This document shows, one piece after another, positions 39,580 to 51,809 of a DNA stretch of 64,000 bases. Both the position numbers and the translations under genes were made by a program. The stretch comes from Geosiphon pyriformis (Eukaryota > Glomeromycota > Glomeromycetes > Archaeosporales > Geosiphonaceae), in contig JAAOMT010000057.1 in NCBI GenBank assembly GCA_016748015.1, positions 452,763 through 516,762 on the forward strand, written 5' to 3'. Every line of letters begins with the position of its first letter. The first letter of the stretch is position 1. The notes beneath the pieces were generated by a model, which worked only from the letters and a program-made list of their open reading frames with translations, did no database searches and was not told the origin of the DNA.

Positions 39580-40960
39580 CTTATGGAATCTTATCTGGTT
39601 GAACTAGTATTTATTGTACTCCCAGTTGTGGAATATTATTGGTGAATGACAATACTATATGATAATATGGTTTCAGTTAATTATTATGTGCTGCTTTGGC
39701 TAAGATTTTGTTGTCTTATCTTAATTTATAAGCTCTATTTCCTAGAATTTTTTCTATGTGAAATGGTCCATCTTATTTGGGGTCAAATTTTCCCACTTCA
39801 TTGTTTTTCCATTTTAATACAAGTAAGAGTATTTTGTTTTCAATTCTAAATTTAACTGGTTTATCCAATAGTTGGTTATCATGTCTTTTTTTTTGTTTTT
39901 TTTGTAACTTTTGAATATTATCAGCTGCTCTTTACTATTTGTTTTTTAGTATTTCCATTAAATTATATGTTTTTCTTAACAATGTTTCTTGGAAATTGTC
40001 TTCTGTTATTGGTTTAGTTAGATATGTGCTGACTTCTATCTCTACTAATATTATTGCTGTTTTACTGTATATTAATTCAAATAGTATTGCTTGTGTAATG
40101 TCTTGCTTCATTATCTAATAAGCAAATAATACTGATAATATAAACAAATTCTATTTGTCTTAATTTTTTTGGCTAATTTTGGCAATTGCTTTACACAATG
40201 TTCTATTGAATTTTTCGACTAAGCCATTGATTTGTGGATAATATGGTAATGATAATAATTTTTTTATTCCAAATCTTTGGCTTAATTCTGCTAATGTTCT
40301 ATTCACAAAGTAAGTTCCTTGGTTAGATAATAATTTTTTTGGACATTTATGTCGATAAATCAAATTTTGATGAACAAATTCAGCAATGAATTCTGCATCT
40401 GTTTTTTGAATGGCTTTTGTTTTTGGCCACTTAGTAAGATAATCTATGACTATTGCTATATATCTGTTTCTTTTGCTAGTTATTTTTAATGATTTGACTA
40501 AGTTAATTCCAATGTGATTGAATGGTTGTTCTACTTTAATTGGTCTCAAAAACTTACTGGGTTTTGTTCTTCTTCTTCTCTGATAAGCATCACAATTTTG
40601 AACATATTAGATAATATCTGGATATATAGATGGCCAATAGTATCTTTTTCTGGTTTTTTTCATGATTGCTTCTTTATGAAAATATCCTGCTGTTAGATCT
40701 GAGTACATATTGAATAGTATTGTTTTTTTTTCTGGTTCTGTAATTACTCTGAGTGGTTGGTCTGAATTTTTTCTGTTTTTCTGATATAATATATTTTGGT
40801 AATTAATAAAATATTTGGATTGTTGTTTTATGTTGTTCTATTTCTTTGAAAATAATTTTTTCTTAAACTGCTGGGTATTAATATAGTGTTGAAGTTGTTA
40901 ATATTTTTGTGTATTTATTTTTGTTATATTTTTAGATTGAAATGTTCTTAGATTTGTCTC
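39580..40960 (-). pseudogene. Element A integrase (decayed, DDE changed)
   Basis: The catalytic core is one open stretch at 40160-40549: HIGINLVKSL, LTKWPKTKAIQ, LLSNQGTYFVNRT and NGLVEKFNRT. Alignment with element C shows that the first two catalytic Asp are now Asn (GIDLV to GINLV; SDQG to SNQG), while the Glu remains at DD35E spacing. The zinc-binding N-terminal part lies around 40560-40800 and the C-terminal part at 39580-40140, both with stops. Confidence 0.85.
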
Positions 40961-42390
40961 ATTCATAACAAACTGTCAACATTTCCATTTTTTTTCTTTT
41001 TTTGTAATGTACTGTATAATTAAATGATAAAAGTTTTATTTTTCATCTAATATAGTACTTATCTTCAAATTTTTGCTTCTGGATTGAAGTCAATTTTTTA
41101 TGATTAGTGTATATGTCAAATTTCTGACTTAAGTATTTCTTTCATTTTATGACTGCCCAATAGATAGTTAAGTGTTCTAATGCTGGTGTTCCATAGTTTT
41201 TTTCAGCTGGACTTAAGCTGTGACTAACATATGCTACTGGGTGTTCTCTTCTATCTGGTTTTTTCTAAGATAGTACAGCTCTTAATACTTGACCCAATAC
41301 ATCAGTTGTGATTATGAATGGTTTGCTATAATCTGAATAGATCAGTACTGGAGCTTGAATAAGCTTTCTTTTTAATGTATTAAAAGCCTCTTGCTAGTTT
41401 TCCGTCTATTTATATTTGGTGTTTTTTGTTTGGAGCTGGTATAATGACTGAGCCAGTTTAGAAAAGTCTTTGATAAAGTGATAATAGTAACCTGCAAATC
41501 CTAAGAATGCTTGTAGTTCAGTCAAGTTGGTGAGTACTAGAAAGTTTTTAACTATCTCAATTTTGTCTGGATCCATCTTAATTTCATCTTTGCTCACAAC
41601 ATGTCTCAAAAATTTTAATTTTGTTTTGCCAAAAAAGCATTTGGTTGCATTTAACTTTAATCTGGCTCTTTTTAGTCTTTTAAATACTTGTTGGAAATGA
41701 TGTAAATGATCATCAAATGTCTTTGAAAACACGTTGGTATTATCCAAATATATGATTACTGATTTTCATAATAGTCCAATATAGACAATTTCCATAAGCT
41801 GTTAAAATATGGCTGAAGTATTTATTAAGCCAAAAAGCATAACTTTAAATTCAAAATTTTTTTCTCAGGTTGTAAAAGCTGTTTTCTCCTTATTTTCTGG
41901 TTTCATGGCTACTTGCCAGTAATTATTGTCTAAGTTTAAAGTTGAGAACCATTTTTTTCCTCCAAAAACATTGAAAAGTTCTTGGATCTTTGGAATTGGG
42001 TAGCTATCTTTTTTTGTTACTCCATTAAGTTTTTAGTAATCTACACAAAAGCAGATTTTTCTATTCTTTTTATGAACTAGTACTATTAGTAATGACCATA
42101 GACTCATTGATAATTAAATTAACCTATTGTCTAACATCTGATTGATTTTTTGTTAGATGATTTTATGGCTTGCTGGTGGTATTTGGTATGCTTTTTGTTT
42201 AATTGGCATTGTATCTCTAGTTTTGATTTAATGTTGAATTATGTTAGTTCTGCCAAATTTATTTTTACTAACAAAAATGTTATTGAAGTTGTTGAGTAAT
42301 ATCTTAAGCTGCATATATTGTAGTGAATTTAAATTTCCCAAGTTTATTTGTTCTAATTGTTCTAGTTGGAACAGATAATATTTTTCTTAT
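40961..42390 (-). pseudogene. Element A reverse transcriptase and RNase H (decayed)
   Basis: The RT palm shows the sequence before and after the active-site motif, which now reads YLDN (about 41735-41746) in place of YLDD. The following open stretch (41406-41747, DNTNVFSKTFDDHLHHFQQV then FLGFAGYYYHFIKDFSKLAQ) is the thumb and connection typical of Ty3/gypsy. RNase H follows at about 41000-41390. Stops are scattered. Confidence 0.85.
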
Positions 42391-42599
42391 TCATATATTG
42401 TTTGTGATGTGATATCCACATATCCACACAGTTGTAGAAAGTCTAAAATAGGGTTTGGTGGTTGTTCTTCAACTTTAGTGCTTAAATATTCAATGGTAGT
42501 TTCTGTTGGTATTTCAATGACATCTCTTATTATATTGTAGATGAAAATTTTGATATGTTTTAGACTTTTGGCTAGTATGTAAAAATTGGTAAATTCCAT

Positions 42600-43266
42600 C
42601 TTTCCTGATTCACAAATGATAGTTTTCACTTCAAAAATTTGAGCTTGATTCTTTATTCTCTTTTCTATGACTAATATGTACTGGTTATATGATAAAATAA
42701 AAATTGATTAACAGGTGGAGATAATTTTTTCTTTGTCAATAACTTCTTTTTTTGCCATATTAACTGGTACATCTATTCTACTTATGAATCCAAATTCACT
42801 AATCCCTCTACTGTAATCTCTAATTCTTCCATGTTTCTCACTAATACTAATTGAGCTATTTTAACTAGAGATAGAAATATTGTCTGTGCTATTTTTTTAT
42901 TTGGCTCTATGATATAAGTCTTTTCTAAATCATTTTGTAGTATTGCAATAATATTTTTTATATATCTTGTGTCAATTATTCTTTCTCTGATATTGATTCC
43001 TCTTTTTGCTAAACTACTTTTAGATGCTAATTAAACCATCATTGTTGCTGGAATTTCCAGTGCTACTTTGAAATCAATGCAGGTGCATGAATGTAGTTCC
43101 AATTTGATGGTTTTTTTTTCAGATATCTCAAATCAAACTTTGCATCCATATCATGTATGCATTTGGGTATAATACCTTTATTATTATCACTGAACCATTT
43201 AAGTTCTTGCTTCTTAGTAAGGTCAGAAAACATGATATATTGTTTTGGATTTAAATTAGAGTTCAA
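42600..43266 (-). pseudogene. Element A dUTPase-like domain (decayed)
   Basis: Five motifs of trimeric dUTPases can be read in order: DAKFDLRY (motif 1), LASKSSLAKRGI (motif 2), RIIDTRYIKNIIAILQN (motif 3), EPNKKIAQTIF and VKIAQLV (motif 4), and RGISEFGFIS (motif 5, in a shifted frame). dUTPase hydrolyses dUTP to dUMP and limits uracil in newly made DNA. It lies between the protease/Cys-rich part and RT. A 1-nt loss in an A9 run near 43111-43119 and a TAA in motif 2 (the codon before Leu-Ala-Ser) break it. Confidence 0.75.
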
Positions 43267-43289
43267 ACTATTGTTATTGTTATTGCCAA

Positions 43290-44080
43290 TTTAAATGGAG
43301 CTAAAACCATTGTTTTCATTGTCATCATTGTTAGAATTTGAATTGAAATGAAATGTTGATTCTGGTTCTAATATACAGCTGCTAATTGGTTTTTTTTCTT
43401 CTGAGATCATGTAAATTATGCATGATGGTGAATTGTAGATAAGGTTACACTTATTACAATACTGAAAGTCATATGAAATCAAACAGTGGTCACATAATCA
43501 GGTGTTTATTTCTTCCAAGCACTATTTTTGCTCTTTTTTTGTTGGTGCCAAATTCCGGTAATGCTTGTAGAATTTCTTTGGATCTGTTTTAATATCTAAA
43601 AATGTGTTTAAATTGGGAATGAGAACAATATTAACTGGTTCTGGAGAATTGTTTTTTATCTCCAGGATTTTATTGGGTGAAGCATCTTCTATTTTGGCAT
43701 TGGTCATTTGCCAGATCTCATCTTTGTTGTGCAAATAACTGTCCAAGCAAGAGATTACTCAGTGCCATATGGCAGTAATAGATATGCCACAACTAATCCA
43801 GTTGCTTATGAAGATCGTGCACTGACATGAAGTGTCACATATTTCTCTTTGACCAAGAATGTTGTTCTATATTCCCTTATTAAGTAATTGTTTATTACAA
43901 GTGAGACATGGTTTGTTGTTCCACTTGTTCTGTCTTTTTGAATAGTCATAATATTTTCTATGGTATGACTTGCAATAATAATGTGTTCTGGTCTAATAGT
44001 CTTCATTAGATGCTATTCATGCTCTTATGGAGAATAGCTTCTTGTTGCAATCTTAACATTTGAGAAGAATATATGATGGC
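43290..44080 (-). pseudogene. Element A cysteine-rich (CxxC) region between protease and dUTPase
   Basis: Two Cys clusters are readable. The first runs from a C-x-D-C-NKK start (about 44065) through HYYCKSYH and KPCLTCNK to CDTSCQCTIF (about 43820). The second is C-x2-C-x8-C-x2-C (43440-43500: CDHCLISYDFQYCNKC). Spacing suggests zinc ribbons. Counterparts exist in element B (51310-51360 and 51660) and element D (63490-63770). No family is recognised. Confidence 0.6.
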
Positions 44081-44370
44081 TTCTTGATGGGTTTGTGTAA
44101 GTATAATTGTTTTTAGCTACTAGTTATTTCTTCTATGGCTGTGGTTTCTTCAGGTTTGTCTTCTTCTTTTCCTTTTTCTTTGTTGTTCTAAGAAAGTATT
44201 GGTGGCAGTTTGTTGTGGTCAGTGTTAGTCCATAAGACTTGGTAGGCTTTTCAGATAGATTTGTTTTCTTCTTTTAAATGAATTAGCAGTGCTGGCATAG
44301 TGTGGGATTTGAAATAACTGCACATGACTGGTACCTAGATGTGATGTTTGTTCTGACTGAGTTGTAATTT

Positions 44371-44682
44371 CTAAGTAGTCCAATCAATTACAGTATTTGC
44401 TTTAATCAGCCAGTTATTTCCAACAAGAGCTTGGTATTGGGTGGCTTTTATAATTAGGACTTTAATAGGAATAGTAATGCCATTAACTTTAAAAAGGAAG
44501 TCATCAATTTTACTGATTGGAATTTTGGTTGTTTTATTAGCAGTGATAATTTTGGTGCTGGCAGTTTGATCAACTTGACAACCTAATTGGTCCATAAGTT
44601 GGTATGTAATGATGCTGCCTACTGAACCACTGTCCAAGATCAGTTTGATTAACTGACCATTGATCTTAGCATTGGTGTACAT
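44371..44682 (-). pseudogene. Element A aspartic protease domain
   Basis: An open stretch of 103 codons with the retropepsin active site Asp-Ser-Gly intact in KLILDSGSVGSIIT, followed by a hydrophobic core (VLIIKATQYQALVGNNWL) typical of Ty3/gypsy proteases that cut Gag-Pol. A TAG (around 44371) separates it from downstream sequence. The equivalent in element D (62911-63220) has Asn in place of the catalytic Asp. Confidence 0.85.
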
Positions 44683-45249
44683 TGTGGTGATGAGTTTGGC
44701 ATCAAGAATGGCTTCACTAAAAAGAAGTACTTTGGTTGGTTCTTTGATTTTGAAGAGAAAAATTGCTGCTAATAATTTGTTGTTAGTGACAGTAGCTAGA
44801 GATATGTTACTGTTAATTATTTGTTTTGGAGTGCATTCTAAGTTGTTGAATGAGGTGTTTTCTGGAGTAACTAGTAGACTTAAATAGTTCTGGAAATTCG
44901 GATTTTAAATATATTTGGTTCTCAAACTTTGCAGTTGTAATTCTGAGAATTGGATTGAAAAACTGGAAATTAGTTGATGCATGATTATTGTTAATCTTCA
45001 GTTTTGTTGGGTATGGGTAACTCTTGGCCTTTGAGTTTTAGTGATTAATTAAGCTAAATTTGATGGCAGTGTTTGAATTTATTGGAATTAATAGATCACT
45101 TGGAACTGTGACTAATAGGTAGGTTGTGACTGTAGTTGATAAATTACAGGTGCTATAGGCTGATAAATTGGTGGTAAATACATTTACTACATCATTGGTG
45201 GGTAATAAAGTTGATAATAGTTCTGATTTGGGTGGTAATTTGGAATTTG

Positions 45250-46900
45250 AAATTGGTGATTAGGGTTTTGATATTGATTTCCTAATCATTGATTATTAAT
45301 TCTAGTGTGGTAATCAATCCTAATATGTCCTTGTTTATCACAATTGTGACAGATACATGTCTTTTGTTGCCACAATAGTCAAGTTGACAATGATATGAAA
45401 CATGACTGATTTTGGTAATAATTTCTAAGATTGTTATAACATTGTGACAGTTGATATATTGCCTGATTGTTGTTAGCTAAGTACTCTTCTAATTTCTAAT
45501 TGATTGAATCACTAAATTGTTTCAATTTAGAATCCAATTTAAATAATCTGTTTATTACTAGATTTACAGCTGGACATAGTTAGCTTCAAGTTTAGCTGAT
45601 TCAAAGTCTCTGGCATATGTAATTGCTGCTTACAAGTCAGCTAGATGTAATAAACATATATGTTAAAGGATACTACTGTGCAGACCATAAATAAACTGGT
45701 TCAAAATTTGTGGTGCTGTGAAATAGTTGACATTGATTGCTTGGATTTGGCACAGATTTCTATGAAAACATCCTAAGTAAGTGATAACTGCTTTAGTGTC
45801 TCCTTATTTTATAGTGGTGAAGGTATTAACCAAGTGGTTAATCCTGTTATTATTACTAAAATATCTTAGAAATTTTAGCTTAAATGTGTCGAAAGTTTGG
45901 GGTTTTTGAACCAAACTTTAATATCACGAGTTGGCAGTATTCTATAGAAAATAGAGAATGGCTTGTAGTGTTCTGGTGTCATTCCATCTATTGGCTGTAA
46001 TGGTTTTTTTTATGTTGTTGAGTCATACTTGGGTATTGTCTTCTTTGCCAGTAAATTTTTCTATTTTGGCAATTGAAACATAAGCTATTTGTACTGCAAT
46101 TTGTTGTGGTTGTTATGGTGGTTGTTAAAGTAGTTGCTGATGTTGTATTGGCTGTTGTAGTGATATAGCAACTGGTAGTGAATCAATTACAAGTTTTGGA
46201 GGTAAGTTTTGCTGAGTAACAATGTTGAGGTTTGGATTGTTCTAATTTTACTGAGTTTAATCAATCAGAGTTTGATTTTCTGGGTTTTCTGAAATTAAAT
46301 TTTGATAATTAAATTTCTGATCTTCATTTTTTTCTTCTTCTGATTCCATCACTTCTTAAAAACTCATGGCTCTGAAATTTGGTTGAGATAACAGTAATCA
46401 AAATCCTGATGGTGTTAGTGATCACAATTTAAATCCTTCAAAATAATCATTATAGGTTCCTAACAATTCTGCTTTCTTTTGTTTACTTTAAAATGGAAGT
46501 TAGACTAATGATGATTTTGCATTTGAGGTGGACATGCCTAGTGATGAAATATTGATAGTACTTCTAAGTTGGTGATTCTACTCTTGTTTTTTTCCAAGTA
46601 GGTGATTGTATTTTTTGAAGTGTTATCATTGGTGTTTGTAGTTTTTTTTTGCCTTTGTTTGCATAAGTAATTGGATATTTTTGTTGAGTGTGATTTTCAA
46701 TTTCTCTATTGATTTCAATAAGGATTGCTGTGAAATTATAATTTGCTAGTAGGCTAGTATTTTGAATTAATTTGTTGTAAAAATTTCCTCTTGCTGAGTT
46801 GGTTTCTACTAATACTCTTAGCAAATATGAGATTCTCTTATTAATATAAAAATTGAAGGCAGATTTTACTGATAGGTAATTGTTGGTTAATTTCAAGTGT
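45250..46900 (-). pseudogene. Element A gag with zinc knuckle
   Basis: The N-terminal open stretch (46564-46896) is Lys/Asn-rich and of unknown fold. The capsid-like Retrotrans_gag core lies at about 45560-46030 (RWNDTRTLQAI, then KLKFLRYFSNN). The zinc knuckle is at 45310-45351 and reads C-x2-C-x4-H-x4-Y, so the last zinc ligand Cys became Tyr by a G-to-A change. Several stops interrupt the frame. Confidence 0.7.
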
Positions 46901-47014
46901 TAACAATAATACTGAAATAAAGATTTGGCAAATCCTAAATAATTTGTTCTTATTCTTTCTGGTTTTGCCACTTTTGAATGGTTGTGTATTGGTGCTGGTT
47001 TTTTGTAGAATTAT

Positions 47015-47034
47015 ATCTCACAGAAAGCACTAAA
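47015..47034 (-). promoter_or_regulatory. Primer-binding-like site of element A
   Basis: On the minus strand the 5' LTR is followed directly by TTTAGTGCTTTCTGTGAGA. The same stretch follows the LTR at 53876 as TTTGGTGCTTTCTGTGAGA and, more diverged, the one at 2379. TGG two bases after the LTR fits pairing with a tRNA CCA end, but I cannot name the tRNA. Confidence 0.6.
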
Positions 47035-47879
47035 TGTTACAGGTGATTATTTGGGGTCTTAAATCAAATAACAAATCTGTAACTTAGTGCTCAATAGTTG
47101 AATTATGTTGGTAATATCTGAAGATTGTTTATATCTAAAAGTTTTGGTTGAGTTCTTTGTATAATGAACAGAGATTCAATAGTTGTTTTCAGTAGTCTTT
47201 CAGAATCACAATTCTGTTAATTCTTTTCTTGGCTTGGTGGCCAGCAATCTTCTGGTAAGTAATCCTTAAATTCAAGTGTCTACTTTTTTGTAAAAGTCTT
47301 TTACTAGGCAATTCTTGATGTCAATAACTTAGTATTTAATTTTTAATCAATTAATAAACAACAAAGAAATAAAATACAAAAGAAAATTAAAGAAAATAAA
47401 ATGTAAACCAAGGTAATAAAGTTAATATCCTATCAATAGCTATGATTAAGAGCTATTGTTCCAGTATGGTTAAGTATCAACAGTTATTAACATGAAGTAT
47501 TAATAGTCAGAGTCTGATAAATATTTTTTAATCATATGATAGCAACATGAATTAGATGTGGATAAGTATTTTATTGATATTTTGATGATTTCACTTCAGT
47601 AGATACAAACTATCTAAGAAGTAATTAGTAAATAAATAGGAAAAGAAATTCAAACTAAAAGGTTTTGGTTCTGATTCTGTTTTTTCTGCTTTTAATGCTC
47701 TTGCTATATATACATAATTTAGGTTCTACAGAATCACTCACATTCCCAAGTAATGTGCTATAATTTTTTAAGCAATGCTTACATTGCTAAACAATGTGCT
47801 TACATGCTAATTACTACTCTCCTATTGGTCTATTTGTTTTTTTACTATTTTTTTTTATATGTTTTCTTTATGAATAACA
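47035..47879 (-). repeat. 5' LTR of element A
   Basis: It is partner of 37907-38832, with the same TGTTAC...GAATAACA ends. It differs from the partner mainly by transitions and by loss of palindrome units near 47760-47800. Confidence 0.88.
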
Positions 47880-50800
47880 CTAATATTGTTAGCTGTTGTT
47901 CTATGATTGTTTTTTAATGTTTCTATATGCTGATATGTTTTTTGGTATAAAGTAGTTTCAAAATTTTTTTTGGTATTGTTTTTGTTAAAAAAAAAGATAT
48001 TTTTTATTTAATAGATAGAGTAGTTTTTTTTTATAGATTAGTTTGAATAGTGTAAACTGGGTAATATTTTGCTTTAATATTTGGTATATAAATAATACAG
48101 AAAGTATAAATAAGTCTTATTCTTACACATTTTTATAACTTAATTTTGCTAATGTTTTATACAGTGTTTAGTTAAATTGTTTTACCAGTTTATTTGTTTG
48201 TAGGTGATAAAATAACAATAAGAGTTGTTTTATTCCAAACTATTAGCTTAGTTCAGTTAGTGTACTATTGATAAAATATATTTCTTGGTTGAATAACAAT
48301 TCTTTTAAACATCTATGATGGCAAATTAGATCTTAGTATACAAACTTAGCTACTGTTTTAGCATCAACTACTTGGATCACTCTGGCTTCTGGCCACTTGG
48401 TAAGATAATTTACAACTACAGCTATGTAACAATTTTCCTTGAATGTAATTAAAAAAAGACCAACCAAATCAATCTTTATTTTATCAAATAAATTTCCAAC
48501 TAGAATAGATCAAAATAGTTCCATTGTTCTGGTTTCTCTTTTTTATTGGCATGAATTATTGTTAAGAACATATTCAAAAATGTTTTTATATATTATTGGC
48601 CAATAGTATAGATTTGTGGTTTTTTCTAGAATAGTGTTTTTATTGAAGTGTTTTGCAGTTGGGTCAAAATACATACTATGCAAAACAGTTTCTTTTTTAT
48701 TGTTTTTTATAATTTGTTGTGGAATAATATAATTTTAGCATTCTTGATAGTATAATTGGTTGTTCTAAATAAAGTAATTACAAGCTTGTTTCTATATACT
48801 ACTTTGTTTTTGTTAAGATAATAGCTCCTTGAACTGAAAAGTTAATAAATACTAATGTAATCACTAATAGGTAGTTGTATCTATGAATTTAAAATTAGAT
48901 TTGTATTATCTTTGATAAACTGTTGGCATTAGTGTTTTTGAATTCTTTTTTATAATGAACTTTGTATGAGAATTGTTGCAGATAAGTATTCTATTATGTA
49001 TATCTTCCTTCTAGTTGTGGTTTACTGAATAACCAAATAAGTCTCTTATAATTAGTATATAGGTTAAATAGTTGGCAAAGATAGTGTCTCCAATTTTGTA
49101 CTGCTTAGTAGATAGCAAAACATTCTAAATTTGTTATGTTATATATTTTCTTTACTGCACTAATACTGTGATTGGCATAGACAATTAGATGCTCTCTATT
49201 GTCTGATTTAATTTGTAACAGAATGGCTTTTAATGCATTTTTTAAGATGTCTGTAGCAATGATGAAATGTTTATTAAAATTTAAATAAATCAATATTGGT
49301 GTTTTTATTAAGCACTATTTAAAATAATTAAACACTTTTTGTTGTTTTTTTTTTATAAGTACAGAACATATTTCAAAAGTAAATGATAAAAAAATTTTGC
49401 AATGTCAGAGAAGCCTTTGACAAATCAACAATAATATCTTGTCAGTCTTAAAAATTCTTGTAATTCTTGCAGATTAATTAGAACCAGAAAATTTTTAACT
49501 TTCTGAACTTTATTTGGATTAAGTTTTACTTTGTTTTTGCCTATTACATGTCTCAGAAATTTAAGTTCAGTCTTTTCAAAAAAACATTTGTCAGAATTAA
49601 GTTTTAGTTTAATGTTATAAAGATAATTAAAGACTTGTTAGAAATAGAGCAAGTAGTTGTTAAATGCTTTAAAAAATACATTGGTGTTATTCAAATATAT
49701 TATGACTGATTTCCAAAAAATTTTCTTGTACACAATATTTATAAGATGCTAAAAAATAGCAGAAGTATTGCAAAGTCCAAAGAGTATTATATTGAATTCA
49801 AAATTTTTGTTTTGTGTAGTAAATATTATTTTTTTTGTCTTTGGAGTTTATTTTGACTTGCCAATATTCACTGGCTAGATCCAAAGATAAAAACCATTTC
49901 TTATTTTTCAAATTATTCAGAATTTTTTGAATCAAGAAAGTAAAATAATTATTCTTTTAAATAATACTATTTAACTTTTAGTAGTTTATGCAAAACTGTA
50001 TTTTCCCATTTTTTTTGATGGCCAATATGACTGGAGAAAACCAAAGGCTTAACAATTTTTTGATTAACTTATTATTTAATATTAATTATACTTTTTGTTT
50101 AATCAGATTATTGTTTGCTGGAGTTACTTGATAGATTTATTGTTTAATAGATTATACATCTTTTATGTCAATCTGAGTTTTATAATATCAGTATATTCAA
50201 ATTTATTTTTACTGGTAAAAACATTGGTGTATTGATTCAAGAAAATTTTGATTTATATTTATTGGAGTATACTTAAGTTTCTTAAATTTAGTTTAGTAAT
50301 TTTTTTAGATGTAAACAAATAATTTTCTTTTGGCAGGTTTCATACTTGTAAAGTAATATCACAAAATAAAAACAGTTGTACAAAGTTCAAAATAGGCTGT
50401 GGTTTCTCAGAATTCTGAATGTTGGAAGAAATGAAGCCAACAAAAATTCTTTCAGAAATTTCAATAACATTTTTAGTAAGGTTGTAAATAAAAATTTTAA
50501 AATTTTTATGAGCCATAATAGAGATATATAGGTTAGCAATATCAGGTAGGCAACAGATTTCTAGATTGGCTTTAAATAATAAAACTTAGTCTTAGATCTT
50601 TCAATTCACCTTAAAAATATACTGTTAATATAGAAAAATAAAGATGACTGTATTAGTGTAGATGAATTCTATTTTGTTACTGTCTTTTTTTACAAAATTA
50701 ATTAGTACATTCTCTTTTCCACTTAATTTAAACCCATTAATATCTTTGGTAGTAAAATCTAGTTTTTTGTGTGATGTAACTGGGATTAATTGTGATATTT

Positions 50801-51676
50801 TTACAAAAAGTAGGAAAATAGCTTGAGCAATCTTTTTTTGTGATTTAATTGTATAGAGTTTATTGAAATTGTTTTATAGTATAATAATGATGTTTTCTAT
50901 ATATTTGGCATTAATAATTATTCCTTTTATGTTGATTTTTTTTACAAGACTTGACTGTGAGACAACTTAAATCATATTATTAACAAAAATTTTTAAAGCT
51001 ATTTTGAGATCTATTTTTACAAGAGAGTATAAAGTTATAACTACAGAGAATTGTCTGAAGTATCTTAAATCAAATCCAGCATTGTTTTCATGTGTTTTTT
51101 CAAAGCAAATTTCTTTATTGTCATTACTATATTATTTCAATTCTAATTTCTTAAAGAGATTAGAGTAGATAAAATACTGTTCTATTTTGGTAGTATTATT
51201 TGGCTTTTAAAATAACATGTTCTTAGCATCAAACTTATATTATTCTTCTGGTTTTAATAGTTTAATAATAGAGTATAGTGTTCTTGAAGGTAAATTAAAT
51301 ACGAAATTACACTTATTACAGTATTGAAAATAACAAAAAATCAAGCAATAACCACACAGTTTTGTATTAAGATCTGCAAGTCTCTGTTTTTGTTCTTTTT
51401 AGATTAGAGCCAGTTCTTAATATTAGTTTTAGAATGCTTTGGAATCATTTGTAAATATGTTGTTTATTTCTTTAATTGTTACTAAGACATTTTTTATAAT
51501 ATGTATTTTCTTAATAATGGCTTCTTTTCATTTGGCTGTGACTATTTTCTAAATTTTTTTTTTATTATGGGGCCATAAATCCAGTCAGTTTATTATTTAA
51601 CTATATGCTGTTGTAAATGGAATGTTTTTTTTGGTTCAGTTATTTATTAGGATAGTGTATTGACACAATTCATTAC
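47880..51676 (-). mobile_element. Element B, right body: decayed pol (integrase, RT, dUTPase, Cys-rich part)
   Basis: This continues element B beyond the element A insertion. On the minus strand, right to left, are the end of the Cys-rich module (about 51650), a C-x2-C-x8-C-x2-C cluster (51310-51360), a third dUTPase-like domain (about 50700-51060: FDLRYF, QSSLVKKINI, INAKYIENI, KKIAQAIF, INGFKLSG), RT with YLNN in place of YLDD (about 49690), RNase H (49105-49293) and the integrase core (48170-48480). Stops are frequent in every frame. gag, protease and 5' LTR are missing: the element is cut at 51676 by the next LTR. Confidence 0.75.
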
Positions 51677-51809
51677 TGTTACTTATAGAAATTAAGAATA
51701 TTATAGTTAAAGAAATAGCCAATCAGAAGTAAGCATAATAATAAAAAAATTGTAAAATTCCAGAATTCCAGAATTCCAAAAATTTTATATAATATTAATT
51801 ATATATATA

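Larger units (their letters stand above)
37907..47879 (-). mobile_element. Element A: near-complete Ty3/gypsy retrotransposon with dUTPase-like domain, nested in element B
   Basis: A roughly 10-kb minus-strand element has two LTRs (47035-47879 and 37907-38832), TG...CA ends and a 4-bp target duplication CTAA (37903-37906, 47880-47883). From its 5' end it carries a primer-binding-like site, gag, zinc knuckle, aspartic protease, Cys-rich modules, dUTPase-like domain, reverse transcriptase, RNase H, integrase and a C-terminal extension. Numerous stops and some frameshifts inactivate it, and catalytic Asp residues of RT and integrase have become Asn. It sits in the integrase part of element B, so it inserted later. 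Confidence 0.88.
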
